Positions 17,701 through 32,700 of a DNA stretch of 64,000 bases are shown here, one piece after another. Numbering within the stretch: position 1 is the first letter of the stretch; each line of letters begins with the position of its first letter. A model generated the notes under the pieces. That model had not been told where the DNA came from, did no database searches, and worked only from the letters and a program-made list of their open reading frames with translations. Both the position numbers and the translations under genes were made by a program. Source of the DNA: SP197 sp965242595 (GTDB lineage: Bacteria > Pseudomonadota > Alphaproteobacteria > SP197); contig OZ251464.1 of NCBI GenBank assembly GCA_965242595.1, positions 1,984,001-2,048,000 on the forward strand, given 5' to 3'.

Positions 17701-20700
17701 GGCGCGTCGGTGCCGTTGTTCGCGGCCGTGATCGTCACCGCGCCGCTGCTGGTGGTGGCGTTGGCCGCGAAGGTCAGGGTGGTTCCCGTCTGCGTGAAGT
17801 CCGTCCCCGAACCGGGCGATGCCGAGATCGTCACCGTCACCGCCACGCTGGACACCTTGTCCAGCACCGCCGTCACCGTCGCCACCCCCCCGTTCTCCCC
17901 AATCGACGATGACGACAGCGCCAGCGTCGTCTGCGGCGTATCGTCGTCGGTCAGCGTCAGCGTGGCGTCGGACGGGTTCGCCACCCCGTTGCCGCCGGTG
18001 GCCGTGGCCGAGACCGTCACCCGCTTGCTGCCCGTGGCCACGGCGTTGTCGTTGGCCCGGATCGTCACCCGCCCGGCGCTGGCGGTGGCCCCGGCGGCGA
18101 TGGTCAGCGTGGTCCCCGTCTGCGCGAAGTCCGCCGCCGCCGCCCCGCTCCCCGGCGCCGACGCCACCGTCAGCGTCACCGCCTGGGTGGAGGTGCCATC
18201 CAGTGTCGCCGTCACCGTCGCCACGCCGCCGGCCTCCGCAATCGAGGCGGGAGAAAGCGCCAGCGTCGCCACCGGCAGCGCCTCGTCCTCTTCCAGCGTC
18301 AGCGTCACCGGCGTCACGCTGCCCGCGCCCTGGTCGTTGTCCACCGTCGCCGTCACGCTGGCGGTGCGGTTGCCGGAATGGACGCCGTTGTTCACCGCCG
18401 TAATCGTCACCGTGTCGCTGGCGGCCGTGGTGTCCCCGGCGGCGATCACGATCTGCCCCGCCGCCCCCGCCGGCACCGTGAAGGCGCCGGAGACCGCCTG
18501 AACCGTCACCGTGGTGGCCGCGCTGGAGGGGTGCGAGAGCGTCGCCGAGACCGCCGAGCTGGCGCCGTTCTCCCCAATCGCGGCATCCGACAACGCCAGC
18601 GTCACCCCCGGCGCCGCATCGTCGTCGCTCAGCGTCAGCGTCTGCGACGACGGATCGTTGGTAAGCCCCAGGCTGTCGCTGGCCGTGCCGGAAACCGTCA
18701 CGCTCTTGTCGGGCGCGTCGGTGTCGTTGTTCACGCCCGTGACGGTCACCACGCCGGCGCTGGTGGTGGCGTTGGCCGCAAAGGTCAGGGTTCTGGCGGT
18801 GGAGAGGGCGAAATCGCCCGCCACCGCGCCCGCGCCCGGCGAAGCCGAGATCGTCACCGTCACCGCCACGGCCGAGATGCGGTCCAGTGTCGCCGTCACC
18901 GTCGCCACCCCGCCGTTCTCCCCAATCGACGACGACGACAACGCCAGCGTCGTCTGCGGCGTATCGTCGTCGGTCAGCGTCAGCGTCTGCGACGACGGGT
19001 TCGCCACCCCGTTGCCGCCGGCAGCCGTCGCCGAAACCGTCACCTGCTTGCTGCCCGTGGCCACCGCGTTGTCGTTGGCCCGGATCGTCACCCGCCCGCT
19101 GCTGGCCGTGGCCTCGGCGGCGATGGTCAGCATGGTTCCCGCCTGCGCGAAGTCCGCCGCCGCCGCCCCACTCCCCGGCGCCGAGGCCACCGTCAGCGTC
19201 ACCGCCTGGCTCGACTTGCCATTCAGGGTCGCCGTCACCGTCGCCACCCCCCCGGCCTCCGCAATCGACGCGGGAGAAAGCCCCAGCGTCGCCACCGGCA
19301 GCGTCTCGTCGTCTTCCAGCGTCAGCATCGCGCCGGTCACGCTGCCCGCGCCCCGGTCGTTGGTCAGCATCCCCGTCACCGTCGCCGTCCGGTTGGGTTC
19401 GTCGATGTCGTTATCCACCGCCGTGATCGCCGCCGTGTCGCTGGCGGCGGCGGTGGCCCCGGCCGCAATCACGATGGTGGCGTCCGAACCCACCGTGTAG
19501 AAGCCGGCCACGTGGGTCACCTTCACCGTGGTCGCCACCGCCGAGGCCCGCGACAGGGTGGCGCTCACCGCCGACGTGCCGCCGTTCTCCGAAATCGAGG
19601 CGGGAGAAAGCGCCAGCACCGCCCCCGGCGCCGCGTCGTCGTCGTTCAGCCTCAGCGTCGCCGTGGTGACGGCCATGGTGGTGGAATCGGCGCTGGCCCG
19701 GTCGTTCGTCACGATGGCCGTCACCGTCTCCTGGCGACCGGGGCTGCCCTGGTGAACATTGTCGTTCACCGCCGTAATCGTCACCGTCCCGCTGGCGTTC
19801 ACCGTGTTTCCAGCCGCGATCACGATCTGCCCCGCCGCCCCCGACGGCACCGTGAACGCCCCCGAAACCCCCGTCACCGTCACCGTGGTGTCCGCGCTGG
19901 AGGGATGGGAAAGCGTCGCCGAGACCACCGAGGTGCCGCCATCCTCGGCAATCGAGGCTGCCGACAGCGCCAGCGTCACCCCCGGCGCCCCGTCGTTATC
20001 GGTGGTGGTCACCGCCACATCCACATCCGCCAGCGCGTTGTAGTTGGTATCGCCGCTGGCCGGGTCCAGGCGCACATTCCAGGTGACGGTGCCGTCGTCG
20101 ATATCGTCGTCCTCCCCGGTCACCGTCACGACCTGGGTCGTGCTCCAGTCGCCCGGCTGGAACGTCAGGGTGTCGGGCGATACCGCCCCCTCGCTGGCAT
20201 CCTGGCTGCTCACCGTCACCGTCACCGCCTGCGCGGGCTGGGCCAGCAGCGCCACGGTGAAGCTCGCCTGCCCGCCCCCCTCGCTCGCCTGGCCGCTCAC
20301 CGTGCCCGTCACCAGGCCGTATTCGTTGTCTTGGTTGACGGCATAGACGGTCGCCGCCGCCAACCCGTCATAAACGCTGTCGGCCGTGTTCGCCTGGTCC
20401 ACCGTCACCGTCACCTGGTAGTCCTGGTTGCCGTCGGCGGCGGAATCGTCCTGGCCGGTCAGGGTCACGGTCTGGGCCGTCTGCCAGTCGCTGGCCGTGA
20501 AGGTCAGCGACCCGGGCGAGACCGCGCCTTCGCTCGCGTCGGTGCTGGTCAGGGTCAGGTCCAGCTCCACGGCCCCGGTGGGTTCGCTGGTCAGCGCCAC
20601 GGTGAAACTCGCCGTCCCGCCCGCCTCCGTGGTCCGCAGCCGCGATGCGGCCGAGGTGGTGGGCGAGAAGGCGAAGCCGGCCACATCGTCGTCCCGGTTC

Positions 20701-23700
20701 ACGGCATAGACGTTGATCTGGGCCAGGCTGCTATAGCGGCTGTCGGCGGTGTCGGCCGGATCTACTGTCGCCGTCACCCGGTAGTCGCGGTCGCCATCGT
20801 CGATAGCGTCGTCCTGGCCGGTCAGGATCACGGTCTGGGCCGTCTGCCAGTTCTGGGCCGTGAAGGTCTGGCTGCTCTGGGCGCCGTCGGTGGCCGGATC
20901 GGCGTCCACCGCGCCTTCGCCGGGCGTGACCGAGGCAAAATCGACCGACACATTCGAGGTCGGCTCGCTCGCCAGCTTCACCGTGAAGCTGGCGGTTCCA
21001 CCGGCCTCCGTGGTCGCCAGCCGCGCCGTGGTCGAAGGCGTCGGCGCCAGCGTCAGCGCCGCCATATCGTCGTCGGTGACGGTCAGCGCCGCCCCGGTCA
21101 CGACCATGACCTCCGACTCGGCGTCGGCCTGGGCGTTGGCGGCCGTTGCCGTCACCGTCGCCATGGCGTTGGCCGCGTCCACCTGGTTGTCCACCGCCAC
21201 CACCCTCGCCCGGTCGCCGGCGGCCGCGGTGGCCCCGGCCGCGATCACGATGGTGGCGTCCGAACCCACCCGATAGGCCGCGCCCTGCGCCGCCGTCACC
21301 GTGATGGTGGTCGCCGCGCTGGACGGGTGCGAGAGCGTGGCGCTGACGCTGGCTATCCCGCCATTCTCCGCAATCGAGGACGGGGCCAGGGCCAGCGTCA
21401 CCCCCGGCGCCCCATCGTCGTCGGCGATGGTCAGCGCCGCCCCGGTCACGCTGCCCGCCCCCTGGCTGTTGTCCATGGTGCCCGAAACCGTCACCGCCTT
21501 CGCCGGCGCGTCGCTGTCGTTGTCGCTGGCCGTCAGCGTCACCACGCCGGCGCTGGCCGTCCCGCCCGCCGCGATGGTCAGCGTCGCCGGGCTCGAAAGC
21601 GTGAAGTCGCTCCCCGCCCCCGGCGCGGCCGCCACCGTCACCGTGGTCGCCGCGCTGGAGGGCCGGTCCAGGGTGGCCGTCACCGTCGCCACCCCGCCGT
21701 TCTCCCCAATCTCGCTTGCCGACAGCGCCAGCGTCGCCGTCGGCGCGGCGTCGTCGTCCACAATCGTCACCGTCACGTCGGCGGGCGCCGCCACCCCGTT
21801 GCCGCCCGCCACCGCGCCCGAGACCGTCACCGCCAAATCCGCCTCGTCGGTCGTGTCGGCGCGGGCGGTCAGCGTCACCACGCCGGTGCTGGCCGTCGCC
21901 TCGGCCGCGATGGTCAGCGTCGCCGAGCTCGAAAGCGTGAACTCCGTCCCCGCCCCGGGGGCGGCCGTCACCGTCACCGTCAGCGCGGCGCCGGGTTTGC
22001 CGTCGAGCCCAGCCGTCACCGTGGTCACATTCCCCGCCCCGCCCTCGGCGATGCTCGTGGCCGAAAGCGCCAGCGTCAGGGTGGGCGTCGCCTCGTCGTC
22101 GCTGGTGGTCACCGCTATGTTGCGATCCGCCAGGGCGTTGTAGTCGCCATCGCCGCTGGCCGTGTCCAGCAGCACATTCCACTCCACATCGCCGTCGTCG
22201 ATATCGTCGTCCTCCCCGGTCACCGTCACCGCCTGGGCCGTGTTCCAGTCGCTCGTCTGGAAGATCAGGGTGGAGGGCGATACCCGGCCCTCGCTGGCAT
22301 CCTGGCTGGAGACCGCCACCGTCACCGCCTGCGCAGGCTGGGACAGCAGCGCCACGGTGAAGCTGGCCTGTCCGCCCGCCTCGCTCGCCTGGCCGCTCAC
22401 CGCGCTCACATCCAGCCCGAAATCGTCGTCGGCGTTGACGGCATAGACGGTCACGGCCGCAACCATGTCATAGACACTGTCGGCCGTGCTGGTCTGATTC
22501 ACCGTCAGCGTCACTTCGTAGTCCTCGCTGCCATCGACCATGCCGGCATCGTCCTGGCCGGTCAGCGTCACCGTCTGCGCCGTCTGCCAGTCCGACGCGG
22601 TGAAGGTCAGCGACGACGGCGACACCGTGCCCTGGGCCGTGTCCGAACTGGCCACATCCAGCACCACATCCCCGGTCGGCTCGGTCGCCAGGGTGACGGC
22701 CACCGTGGCCATGCTGCCATCCTCCGAGGTGCGCAGCCGCGAGCTTGTGCCGGTCGTGGGCGACATCACGATTCCCGCTATGTCATCGTCGGTGAACTCC
22801 ATCGACTGGCTCAGCTGCGTCTGCGACAGGCCCTGGTCGTTCACCAGCTGGGCCCTCATCGACTCGGTCCGGGTCGCCTCGTCCACCTGGTTGTCCACCG
22901 CCGTAATCGTCACCGTGTCGGCGGCATTCGCCGTCTGCCCGGCGGCGATCACGATCTGCCCCGCCGCCCCGGCCGGCACCGTGAAGGCGCCGGCCACCGC
23001 CTGCACCGTCAGCGTAGTCGCCGCGCTGGAGGGGTGGGAGAGCGTCAATGTCACCGTCGCCGTGCCGCCATTCTCGGAGATCGTGGACGGCATCACCGTC
23101 ATCACCGGCAACGGCGCCGCATCGTCGTCCTCCAGCGTCAGCGTCACGCCGCCGATGCTGCCCACGCCCTGGCCGTTGGCCGCCATCGCCGTCACCGTCG
23201 CCATGCGGTCGGGCTGGTCGGTGTCGTTATCCACCGCCGTAATCGTCACCGTGTCGCTGGCCGCCGTGGTGGCGCCGGCCGCAATCACGATGTAGCCCGC
23301 CGCCCCGGCCGGCACCGTGAAGGCGCCGGAGACCGCCGTCACCGTCACCGTGGTGGCCGCGCTGGAGGGATGGGAGAGCGTCGCCGAAACCACCGAGCTG
23401 GCGCCGTTCTCCACAATCGAGTCATCCGACAGCGCCAGCGTCACCCCCGGCGCCGCATCGTCGTCGCTGATCGTCAGCTCCGCATCGCCGGGCGCCACCG
23501 CCCCCTGAGAGTTGTCCACACTCGCCGACACCGTCACCCGCTTGTCCGGCGCGTCGGTGTCGTTGCTGACCGCCGTGATCGTCACCAGCCCGGCGCTGGC
23601 GGTGGCATTGGCGGCGATGGTCAGCGTTTTGGCCGCAGACAGCGTGAAGTCCGCCGCCAGCGCCGGCGAGACCGGCACCGCCGCCACCGTCACCGTGGTC

Positions 23701-26700
23701 GCCACGATGGAGGCCCGGTCCAGGGCCGCCGTCACCGTGGTCACGCCGCCGTTCTCGGCGATGGACGCCGCCGACAGCAGCAGCCGCGCCCTGGGGTCGT
23801 CGTCGTCGTTCACCGTCGCCGTCACATCCTCGCTCAGCCCGTTATAGGCGGCGACGCTGCTGGACGAGGTCAGCGTGACGGTCACCTGCGCGCCGTCGGC
23901 CTCGTCGGCGCTGTCGTCCACCGCCCTCACCTTCAGCTGGCGCGCATGGCTCCAGTTGTCCCCCGTGAACACCAGCGTCTTCGTGGCCGTGGCGGCCCCC
24001 GCGCCCACCGCCAGCCGCGCCTGGGTGGCATCGCCGCTGGTCGCCGTCACCGTCACCGCCGCCGCCGGCCTGCTCGCCAGCCGCACCGTAAAGGCCGCGC
24101 CGGCCCCGCCCTCGGTCACCGTCACCGCGTCGCTCGAAAGCGTCAGGGCGGCCATATCCGCATTGGTGGTGCGCACCGTCTGCGGGCGCACGCTGGCCCC
24201 GCCTATCGTGTGATAGGCGTCTGTGGGCGTGTCCGGCGTGTCCGGGAACAGGCGCAGGGTGTAGTCGCCGTCGCCGTCCACCACATTGTCGCTCACGCCG
24301 TGCAGGGTCACGGTCTGCGCCGTCTCCCAGTCGCTGGCGGTGAAGGTCAGCCGCGTCGATGCCGCCGCCGCGCCGCCGCCCGCAGACACCAGCCCCTGGG
24401 CCGTATCGCTGCTTTTCACCGCCACCGCGATGTCGGTGGTGGGCTGGCTGTTCAGCTTCACGGTGAAGGTCTCGCTGGCCCCTTCGGCCACGCTCAGCCA
24501 CACCGGACACGGCGCCCGGCGGCAGCGCGGAAAGGCCGGGGCCGTCACCAGGGCGGCCCGGTCGTCCTCCCAGATCAGCAGCTCCGCCACCACGGTCGGG
24601 TTGCCCTGGGAATCGGTCGCCGCCGCCACCTGACTCGCCGTCCCGGTCACGCTGGCCGAAAGCGTCACCTTCTTGCCGGCGACCGTGCTGTCCACGATGG
24701 AGTCGATGTCGTCGTCCACGGCCGTAATCGTCACCACGCCGGTGCTGGCGGTGGCCCCGGCCGCGATGGTCAGCTTGGTGTTGGCGGAAAGGGTGAAATC
24801 GTCCGCCGCCCCATTGGTTCCCGGCGCCGCCCGGACCGTCACCGTCACCGCCGCCCCCGATGCGGCGCTCAGGCTGGCGGTCACCGTGGCCATGCGCTCG
24901 CCCGAGGGCGCCGTCGCCAGCTCCTTGATGGTGTTCGCCTGGCCGGAGATCGGGTCCGACAGCGCCAGCGACAGGGTGGGCGCGGGGTCATCGTCGACGA
25001 TGGTGAGCGTGGCGGTGGCCCGGTTCGGCGCCAGGGTCGCGCGCCCGCTCAGGTTGTGCAGGGTGACGACGAACGTCTCGTCGTGCTCGTCCTCCTCATC
25101 CCCTTCCCACGCGACCGAGAAGCATTGACGCTGGGTGGTGGGCGCACCATCGCCCAGGGTGTCGGTGAAGGGTCCGACACCCTGAGATACGATGGCCGTG
25201 TAGTCGGTCCCCGCCGTCGCCGTGCCGTCGCTGGTCGAGACCTGCGCATCGACGCGGCCATAGCCGGTCGGCTGGCTTATCACCGCGCAGGCACTGGCGG
25301 GCTGCTGGGAGGACGCATCGCCCTCGGTCTCGCGCAGCGCCGTGTCCTGGAAGCCCAGCGTCGGCGGGTCGTCGTCGTCAGTGATGGTGCCGGTTCCGGT
25401 CGCGGTCGCCAGACTCGCGTTCACGGCGCCGGAGAGCGTCAGCTTCACGGTCTCGTCCGGCTCGTTGATCTTGTCGGCGACCACCTCCGCGTTCAGGGGC
25501 TTGGCGGTCTCCCCGGCCGCGAAGGTCAGCGTTCCCGTGGTCGCCGCGGTCGCGCCCTGGGCGACGGTCAGCATCAGCGCCCCCGACGACAGGGCGGTAT
25601 AGTCATAACCCGCCGCCGCCGTGCCGGCCCCGGACCCGACCACATTGGCGAAGTTCACCTTCACCTCCCGTCCGCTGGCCGCCGACAGCGTGACCTGGAA
25701 CGAAAGCGCCGTCCTGGTGCTCCCGCCCGCGCTCCCCTCCGTCACCGTGGGCGAGGAGATCGACAGGGCCGGCGTCGCATCGTCATCGACGATGGCGAGC
25801 GTCACGGCGGCCGGATGGGAGATTTCCCCCACGCTGCTGGCCACCCGGCCCGTCACCGTCACCGCCCCGTCCGCCTCGTCCACGGCATCGCCGACCGCCG
25901 CCACCGTCACCACGCCGCTGCTGGCGGTGGCCCCGGCCGCAATCGTCAGCGTGGTTCCCGTCTGCGTGAAGTCCGCCGCCTCGGTCGCATCCCCCGGCGT
26001 CGCCGTCACCGTCACCGTCACCGCCGCGCTGGCGCTCTTGTCCAGCCGCGCCGTCACCGTCGCCACCCCGCCGCTCTCGGAGAGCGACGCCGACGACAGC
26101 GCCAGCGTCACCACCGGCGTATCGTCGTCCGTGACGGTCAGCGTCGCGTCGCCCGGGTTCGCCACCCCGTTGCCGCCGCTCGCCACGGCGGAGACCGTCA
26201 CCTCCAGGGCCGGTGCCACCGCCCGGTTGTCCACCGCCGTCACCGTCACCACGCCGGCGCTGGCGGTGGCCCCGGCGGCGATGGTCAGCACCCGGTTGGC
26301 GCCGAACGTCACCGCCCCGGCCGGGGCCGCCGCCAGGCGCAGCGTCACCGCCGCGCTCGATGCCCTGTCGAGGGTCGCCGTCACCGTCGCCACCCCGCCC
26401 GCCTCGGAAATCTCGCCCGGCGTCAGCGCCAGCGTCGCCACCGGCGTGGCATCGTCGTCGGCGAGCGTCAGGATAGCGGCGCGCGGGTTCGCCACCCCAT
26501 GGCCGCCGGCGGCCGTGGCCGAGATCGTCACCGGCTTGTCGGGCGAATCCACGTCGTTGCCCACCGCCGTCACCGTCACCACGCCGCTGCTGACGGTGGC
26601 GCCGGCCGCGATGGTGAGCGTGGTTCCCGTCTGCGCGAAATCCGCCGCCACCGCCCCGGCGCCGGGCGCGGCCGCCACCGTCAGCGTCACCGCCGCGCTC

Positions 26701-29700
26701 GATGTCCCGCTCAGCGTCGCCGTCACCGTCGCCACCCCGCCGCTCTCGGAGATCGACGCCGGCGCCAGCGCCAGCAGGGCCGTCGGCGTGGCATCGTCGT
26801 CGGCGATCTCCAGCGTCGCGGCCGCCGCCTGGCCGCCACCCGAAAGCGCGCCGGAGACCGTCACCCGCTTCGCCAGCGCGTCCACGTCGTTGTCCACCGC
26901 CGTCACCGTCACCACGCCGCTGCTGGCGGTGGCACTGGCGGCGATGGTGAGCGTCGTGGCCCCGGACAACATGAAATCCGCCGCCGCCGCCCCCGATGCC
27001 GTCACCGCCATCGCCGCCACCGTCACCGTCACCGCCGCCGCGTCGGGGCGGTTGCGCACCGCCGTCACCGTCGCCACCCCGCCCGCCTCGGAGATCGACG
27101 ACGACGACAACCGCAGCAGCACCTGCGCCGGGCCGTCGTCCTCATAGACGGTCAGCGTCGCATCGCCCGGCGCCGCCACCCCGTTGCCGCCGGTGACCGC
27201 GCCGGAGACCGTCACCGACTTGTTGCTGGCATCCACGATGGCGTCTTCGTTGGCCGTCACCGTCACCGCCCCGCTGCTGGCGGTCTCGCCGGCCGCAATC
27301 GTCAGCGTCCTGGCCGCGGACAGGGTGAAATCGCCCAGCGCGGCCCCCGCCCCCGGCGCCGCCGAGACCGTCACCGTCACCGCCTCGCTGCTGGCGCCGG
27401 AAAGGGTGGCCGTCACCGTCGCCACCCCGCCATCCTCCGAAATCGCCGTCGGCGCCAGCGCCAGCGTCGCCGTCGGCAGCGCCTCGTCGTCGTTCACCGT
27501 CGCCGAAACGGTGGCATCCGCCAGCGCCTGGTAGGCGGCGTTGCCCGCGCTCGCCGTCGCCAGCGTGATGGCGACCACCCGGTCCGGCTCGTCCACGGCA
27601 TCGTCCACCGCCCTCACCGTCACCGTCTGCGCCGTCGCCCAGTCGCCATCGCCGAAGCTCAGGGTCTGCGCGGCCGCAAAGCCGGACAAGCTCGCACCGG
27701 CGCCGCGGGCCAGCTCCACCTGGCCGGCATCCGCGCCCGCCGTCGTCACGCTCACCGTCACATCCGCCAGCGGCCGCTTCGCCAGCGCCACCGTAAAGGC
27801 CACCCCGGCCCCGCCCTCGCTCACCGTCACCGCGCTGCGCGACAGCGCCAGCCCGGCCGCATCCACATTGGTGGTGCGCGCCTTGGCCGTGGTCGCCGCC
27901 ACCAGGCTGTAGGCGTCCGTGGCCGCGCTCGCCGGCTTCAGCGTCAGGTCGTAGTCCCAGTCGCCGTCCACCGCGTCGTCGCTCACGCCGGCCAGGGTCA
28001 CGGTCTGCGCCGTCGCCCAGTCGCTGGCGGTGAAGGTCAGCTCCAGTGTCGCCGCCGCCGCCGCGCCGCCGGCAGACAGCCTGCCTTCGCTGGCATCGCC
28101 GCTCGTCGCCCGCAGCGTCACATCCGCCGTCGGCTGGCTGGCCAGCCTGGCCGTGAAGCTCGCCGTGGCGCCCTCCGCCACCGTCACCCATGGCTGGCTG
28201 GCATCCGCCGGCAGCGCCGGGTCCAGCACCAGCCCGGCGGCATCGTCTTCCACGATCCGCAGCGTCAGGGAGCCGGGATGGGCCACCGCATGGGCCGCAT
28301 CCGCCGCCCTGCCGGACGTCCCCGAAACCCGGACCTGCTTCGTCGTTCCGGTCAGGGTGGAATCGATGGCGTCGTTCACCGCCGTGATCGTCACCGTGCC
28401 GGTGCTGACGGTGGCGCCGGGCGCAATCGCCAGCATCTTGTTCACGGAAAGGGCGAAATCGTCCGCCGCCGCCGACGCGCCCGCCGCCGCCGCCACCGTG
28501 ATCGTCAGCGCGGCATGGGAGGGCCGGTCCAGGCTGGCCGTCACCACCGCCTGGCGCAGCCCGGCCGCCGCCGCTTCGTCTTCCTGGATCTCCGCCTGCG
28601 ACAAGGTCAACGTCGCCACCGGCGCCGGGTCGTCGTCGGTCAGCGTCAGGGTCTGCGTCAGCCCGGCGCCGGCGGCGATGCCGTGCCCATTGGCCGCCAT
28701 GCCCGAAATCGTCACGCCCTTCGCCGGTGAATCGGTCTCGTTGTCCACCGCCGTCACCGTCACCCGCCCGCTGCTGGCGCTCCCGCCGGCCGCAATCGTC
28801 AGCGTTCTGGCCGCCGACAGCGCGAAATCGCCAGCCGCCGCCCCCGCGCCCGCCGCCGCCGCCACCGTGATCGTGGTGGCCGCGCTGGAGGGCCGGTCCA
28901 GCGCCGCCGTCACCGTCGCCACCCCGCCATTCTCGGAGATCGACGCCGGCGACAGCGCCAGCGTCGCCGCCGGGGCCGCATCGTCGTCCAGCAGCGTCAG
29001 CGTCACCGCCACCGGCTGGGTGATGGTGCGCCCGCTCGCCGCGCTCCCCGAAACCCGCACGCTCTTCGCCGGCGCATCCACCCGGTTGTCGCTGGCGGTG
29101 ATCGTCACCGCCCCCGTGCTGACGGTCGCGCCGGCCGCGATCTCCAGCACCGTTCCCGTCAGGGTGAAATCGCCAGCCACCGCCCCCGATGCCGTCACCG
29201 CCGTCGCCGCCACCGTCACCGTCACCGTCGCCCGCGACGTCCGGTCCAGCGTCGCCGTCACCGATGCCACCCCGCCATTCTCGGAAATCGCCCCCGGCGT
29301 CAGCGCCAGCGTCACCTGCGGCGCGCCGTCGTCGTCGGCGATGGCCAGCGTCACCGCCGCCGGGTCCGCCACCCCGTTGCCGCCGCTCGCCCGCCCGGCA
29401 ATCCGCACCTGCTTGCCGGCCTCCGGCAGCGTGTCATCCACCGCCACCAGCGTCACCCGCCCGCGGCTCGCCGTCTCGCCAGCGGCGATGGTCAGCGTGG
29501 TCGCTGTCGAAAGCTCGTAATCGTCGCCGCTGGCATTGGTTCCCGCCATCGCCGAGACCGCAATCGTCACCGCCAGGTTCGATTTGCCGGTCAGCGTCGC
29601 CGTCACCGTGGCGATGCCGCCATTCTCCGTAATCGGGTTGCGCGACAGCGCCAGCGCCGCCACCGGCAGCGTCTCGTCTTCCGTCAGCGTCACCTCCACC

Positions 29701-32700
29701 GCCGCCGGCGCCGCCAGGCGCCCATGGCCGCCCGTCACCGTCGCCCGCACCGCCACCCTGCGGTCCTCGCCCGGCTCATGCACATCGTTGTCGCTCGCCG
29801 TCACCGTCGCCACCCCGCTGCTGACGGTGGCCCCGGGCGCGAAGGTCAGCGTCGCCGCCGCCGACAGGGCGAAATCGCCCGCCACCGCATGGGTTCCCGG
29901 CACCGCCGCCGCCGCCAGCGTCAGCGTCGCCGCCGCGCTGGAGGCCCCGGTCAGCGTCGCCGTCACCGTCGCCACGCCGCCATTCTCCGTAATCGCCATC
30001 GCCGAGACCGCCAGCGCCAGCGTCGGCGTGGCATCGTCGTCCACCACCGTCGCCGTCACCGTCTCGCTCAGGCCGTGATAGAGCCCGTCCCCGGTGCTGG
30101 CCGTCGTCAGCGCGATCTCCACCTGCTCGCTGGCGGCCTCGTCCAGGGCATCGTCCACCGCCCGCAGGCTCAGCGTCTGCGCCGTCTCCCAGTCCGCCGC
30201 CGTGAAGGTCAGCGTCTGCGACGCCGCAAAGCCCGCCCCGGCCGCCAGCAGCGCGTCCCCGTCGTCGCCGCTTGTGGCGGTGACGGTCACGTTCGCCTGC
30301 GGCCGACTCGCCAGCGCCACCGTAAAGCTGGCATCCGCCCCGCCCTCGCTCACCGTCACCGCCTGGCTGGAGAGCGCCAGCCCCGCCACATCGTCGTCGG
30401 TGGTCTTCACATCCGCGCTCACCGTCGCCAGCCGGTCATAGGCATCCACCCCCGCGCCGGCCGCGTCCGCATTCAGGCGCACCTGCCAGTCGCCGGCCCC
30501 ATCGACGGCAGCGTCGTCCACCCCGGTCACCGTCACCGTCTGCGCCGTCTCCCAATCCGCCGCCGTGAAGGTCAGCGCCGTCGGCAAAACCCTGCCCTGG
30601 GCCGCGTCCGAACTCGCCACCGTCACCGTCACCGCCACCGTCGGACGCGAGGTCAGCGCCACCGTGAAGCTGGCATCGTCTCCCTCCTCCACCACCAGCC
30701 AGGGCCGGCCCACCGGGATCGCCGGCGCCAGCGCCAGGCCGATGGCATCGTCCTCCAGGATGGTCAGCTCCACGGTCGCCGGGGCGGCCAGCCCGCCCGA
30801 CGCCAGCCCCGAAACCGTCACCCTCTTGCCGTCCAGCGCGCCATCGACCCGCGAGTCGATGGCGTCGTCCTGCGCCGTCACCGTCACCACCCCCGCGCTC
30901 GCCGTGGCCCCGGCGGCGATGGTCAGGGTGGTGGCCTGCGAAAGCGCGAAGTCGTCGGCCGCCGCATTGGTCCCCGGCGCCGCCGAGATCGTCACCGTGG
31001 TCGCCGTCCTCGCCACCCCGCTCAGACTCGCCGTCACGACCGCCCGCCGCGCGCCGGCGGCCGCGTCGCCGTCTTCCTCGATGCTGGCGCGCGAAAGCGC
31101 CAGCGTCACCGTCGGCGCCGCATCGTCGTCGGCGACGGTCAGCGTCACCGCCGTGGGCGCCGCCACCCCGTTGCCGCCAGCCACCATGGCCGCCACCGTC
31201 ACGCTTTTGTCCGGCCCATAGTCGCTGTCGTCCTGCGCCGTCACCGTCACCACCCCCGCGCTCGCCGTCTGCCCGGCCGCAATCGTCAGCGTCGCCGCCG
31301 TCGAAAGCGCGAAGTCCCCGGCCACCGCTTCCGTTCCCGGCGTCGCCGTCACCGTCGCCGTCACCGCTTCGCTCGACGGCCCCGACAGCGTCGCCGTCAC
31401 CGTGCTGACATTGCCCGCCCCGCTCTCGCTGATCGTGTCCGGCTGCGCCGCATCCGGCTCCGACAGCGCCAGCGTCACCACGGGCAGGGTTTCGTCGTCC
31501 ACGATGGTGCCGGTTCCCAGCAGCGTCCCCAGCGCCGCATTGCCGGCCGGCCCCAGGCTCAGCGCCACCGTCTCGTCGCCTTCGTGAACGTCGTCGCCCG
31601 TCACCGTCACCGCCACGCTCTTGCCGGTCTCGCCGGCCGCGAAGGTCAGCGTGCCGCCGCTGAACGCCGTGTAATCGCTTCCCGCCGTGGCGCTGCCGGG
31701 CGGGTTCCACGCCCCCCAGCCCACCGTCACCCGCTTGCCGCTGACCGCATCCAGCGTCACCGCGAAGGTCAGCGCCGCGCTGTCGCCGACATCGCCTTCG
31801 GCCACGCTGGGCGACGAGATCGACACCGCCGGCGGGTTGTCGTCGTCCACCAGCGTCAGCATCGCCGGGGCCGAATTCGCCACCGCAACCGTGCCGCCGG
31901 TGGACGCGATGCCCCAGATCCTCACCTTCTGATCCGCCTCGTCGATGGCATCGCCCACCGCCGCCACCGTCACCACGCCCACGCTGGCGCCCGCCGCCGG
32001 CGCAAAAACCAGCGTCCTTCCCGAGCTCAGCGCGAAATCGCCCGCCTGCGTGTCCGCGCCCGGGGCCGCCGATACCGTCACCGTCACCGCCTGATGCTCC
32101 AGCACCGGGCTCAGCACCGCCGTCACCGTCGCCACCCCGCCGGTCTCCGAGATCGAGCTGGACGACAGCGACAGCGCCACCACCGAGCCACCGTCGTCGT
32201 CCACCAGCGTCAGCGTCTCGGCGGCCGGGTTCGCCAGCGCCCCATTGCCCCCGGCCACCGTTCCCGTCACCGTCGCCTGCCGGTTCACCGTGTCCGCCAT
32301 ATTGTCCACCGCCGTCACGGTCACACCCCCCGCGCTGACCGTGGCCCCGGCCGCGACGGTCAGCGTGGTCGCCGCCGACAGCGTGAAGTCGTTCGCCACC
32401 GTGTCGGTTCCCGCCGCCGGCGCCGCCGCCACCGTCACCGTCACCGCTTCGCTGGAGGGATGGGACAGCGCCGCCGTCACCGACGCCACTCCCCCGTTCT
32501 CCAGAATCGACGATGGCGTCAGCAACAGCGTCACCGTCGGGATCGCCTCGTCCTCCCGGATATTCAGCGTTGCCGACCCCGTGTCGGTCACCGTCTGCCC
32601 ATCCACCGGCGTCGCCGCCACGGTGGCCGAAATCGTCACCTGCTTGTCCGTCGATCCCCACGCCGGGCCGTGAACGTCGTCATCCACGGCCGTCACCGTC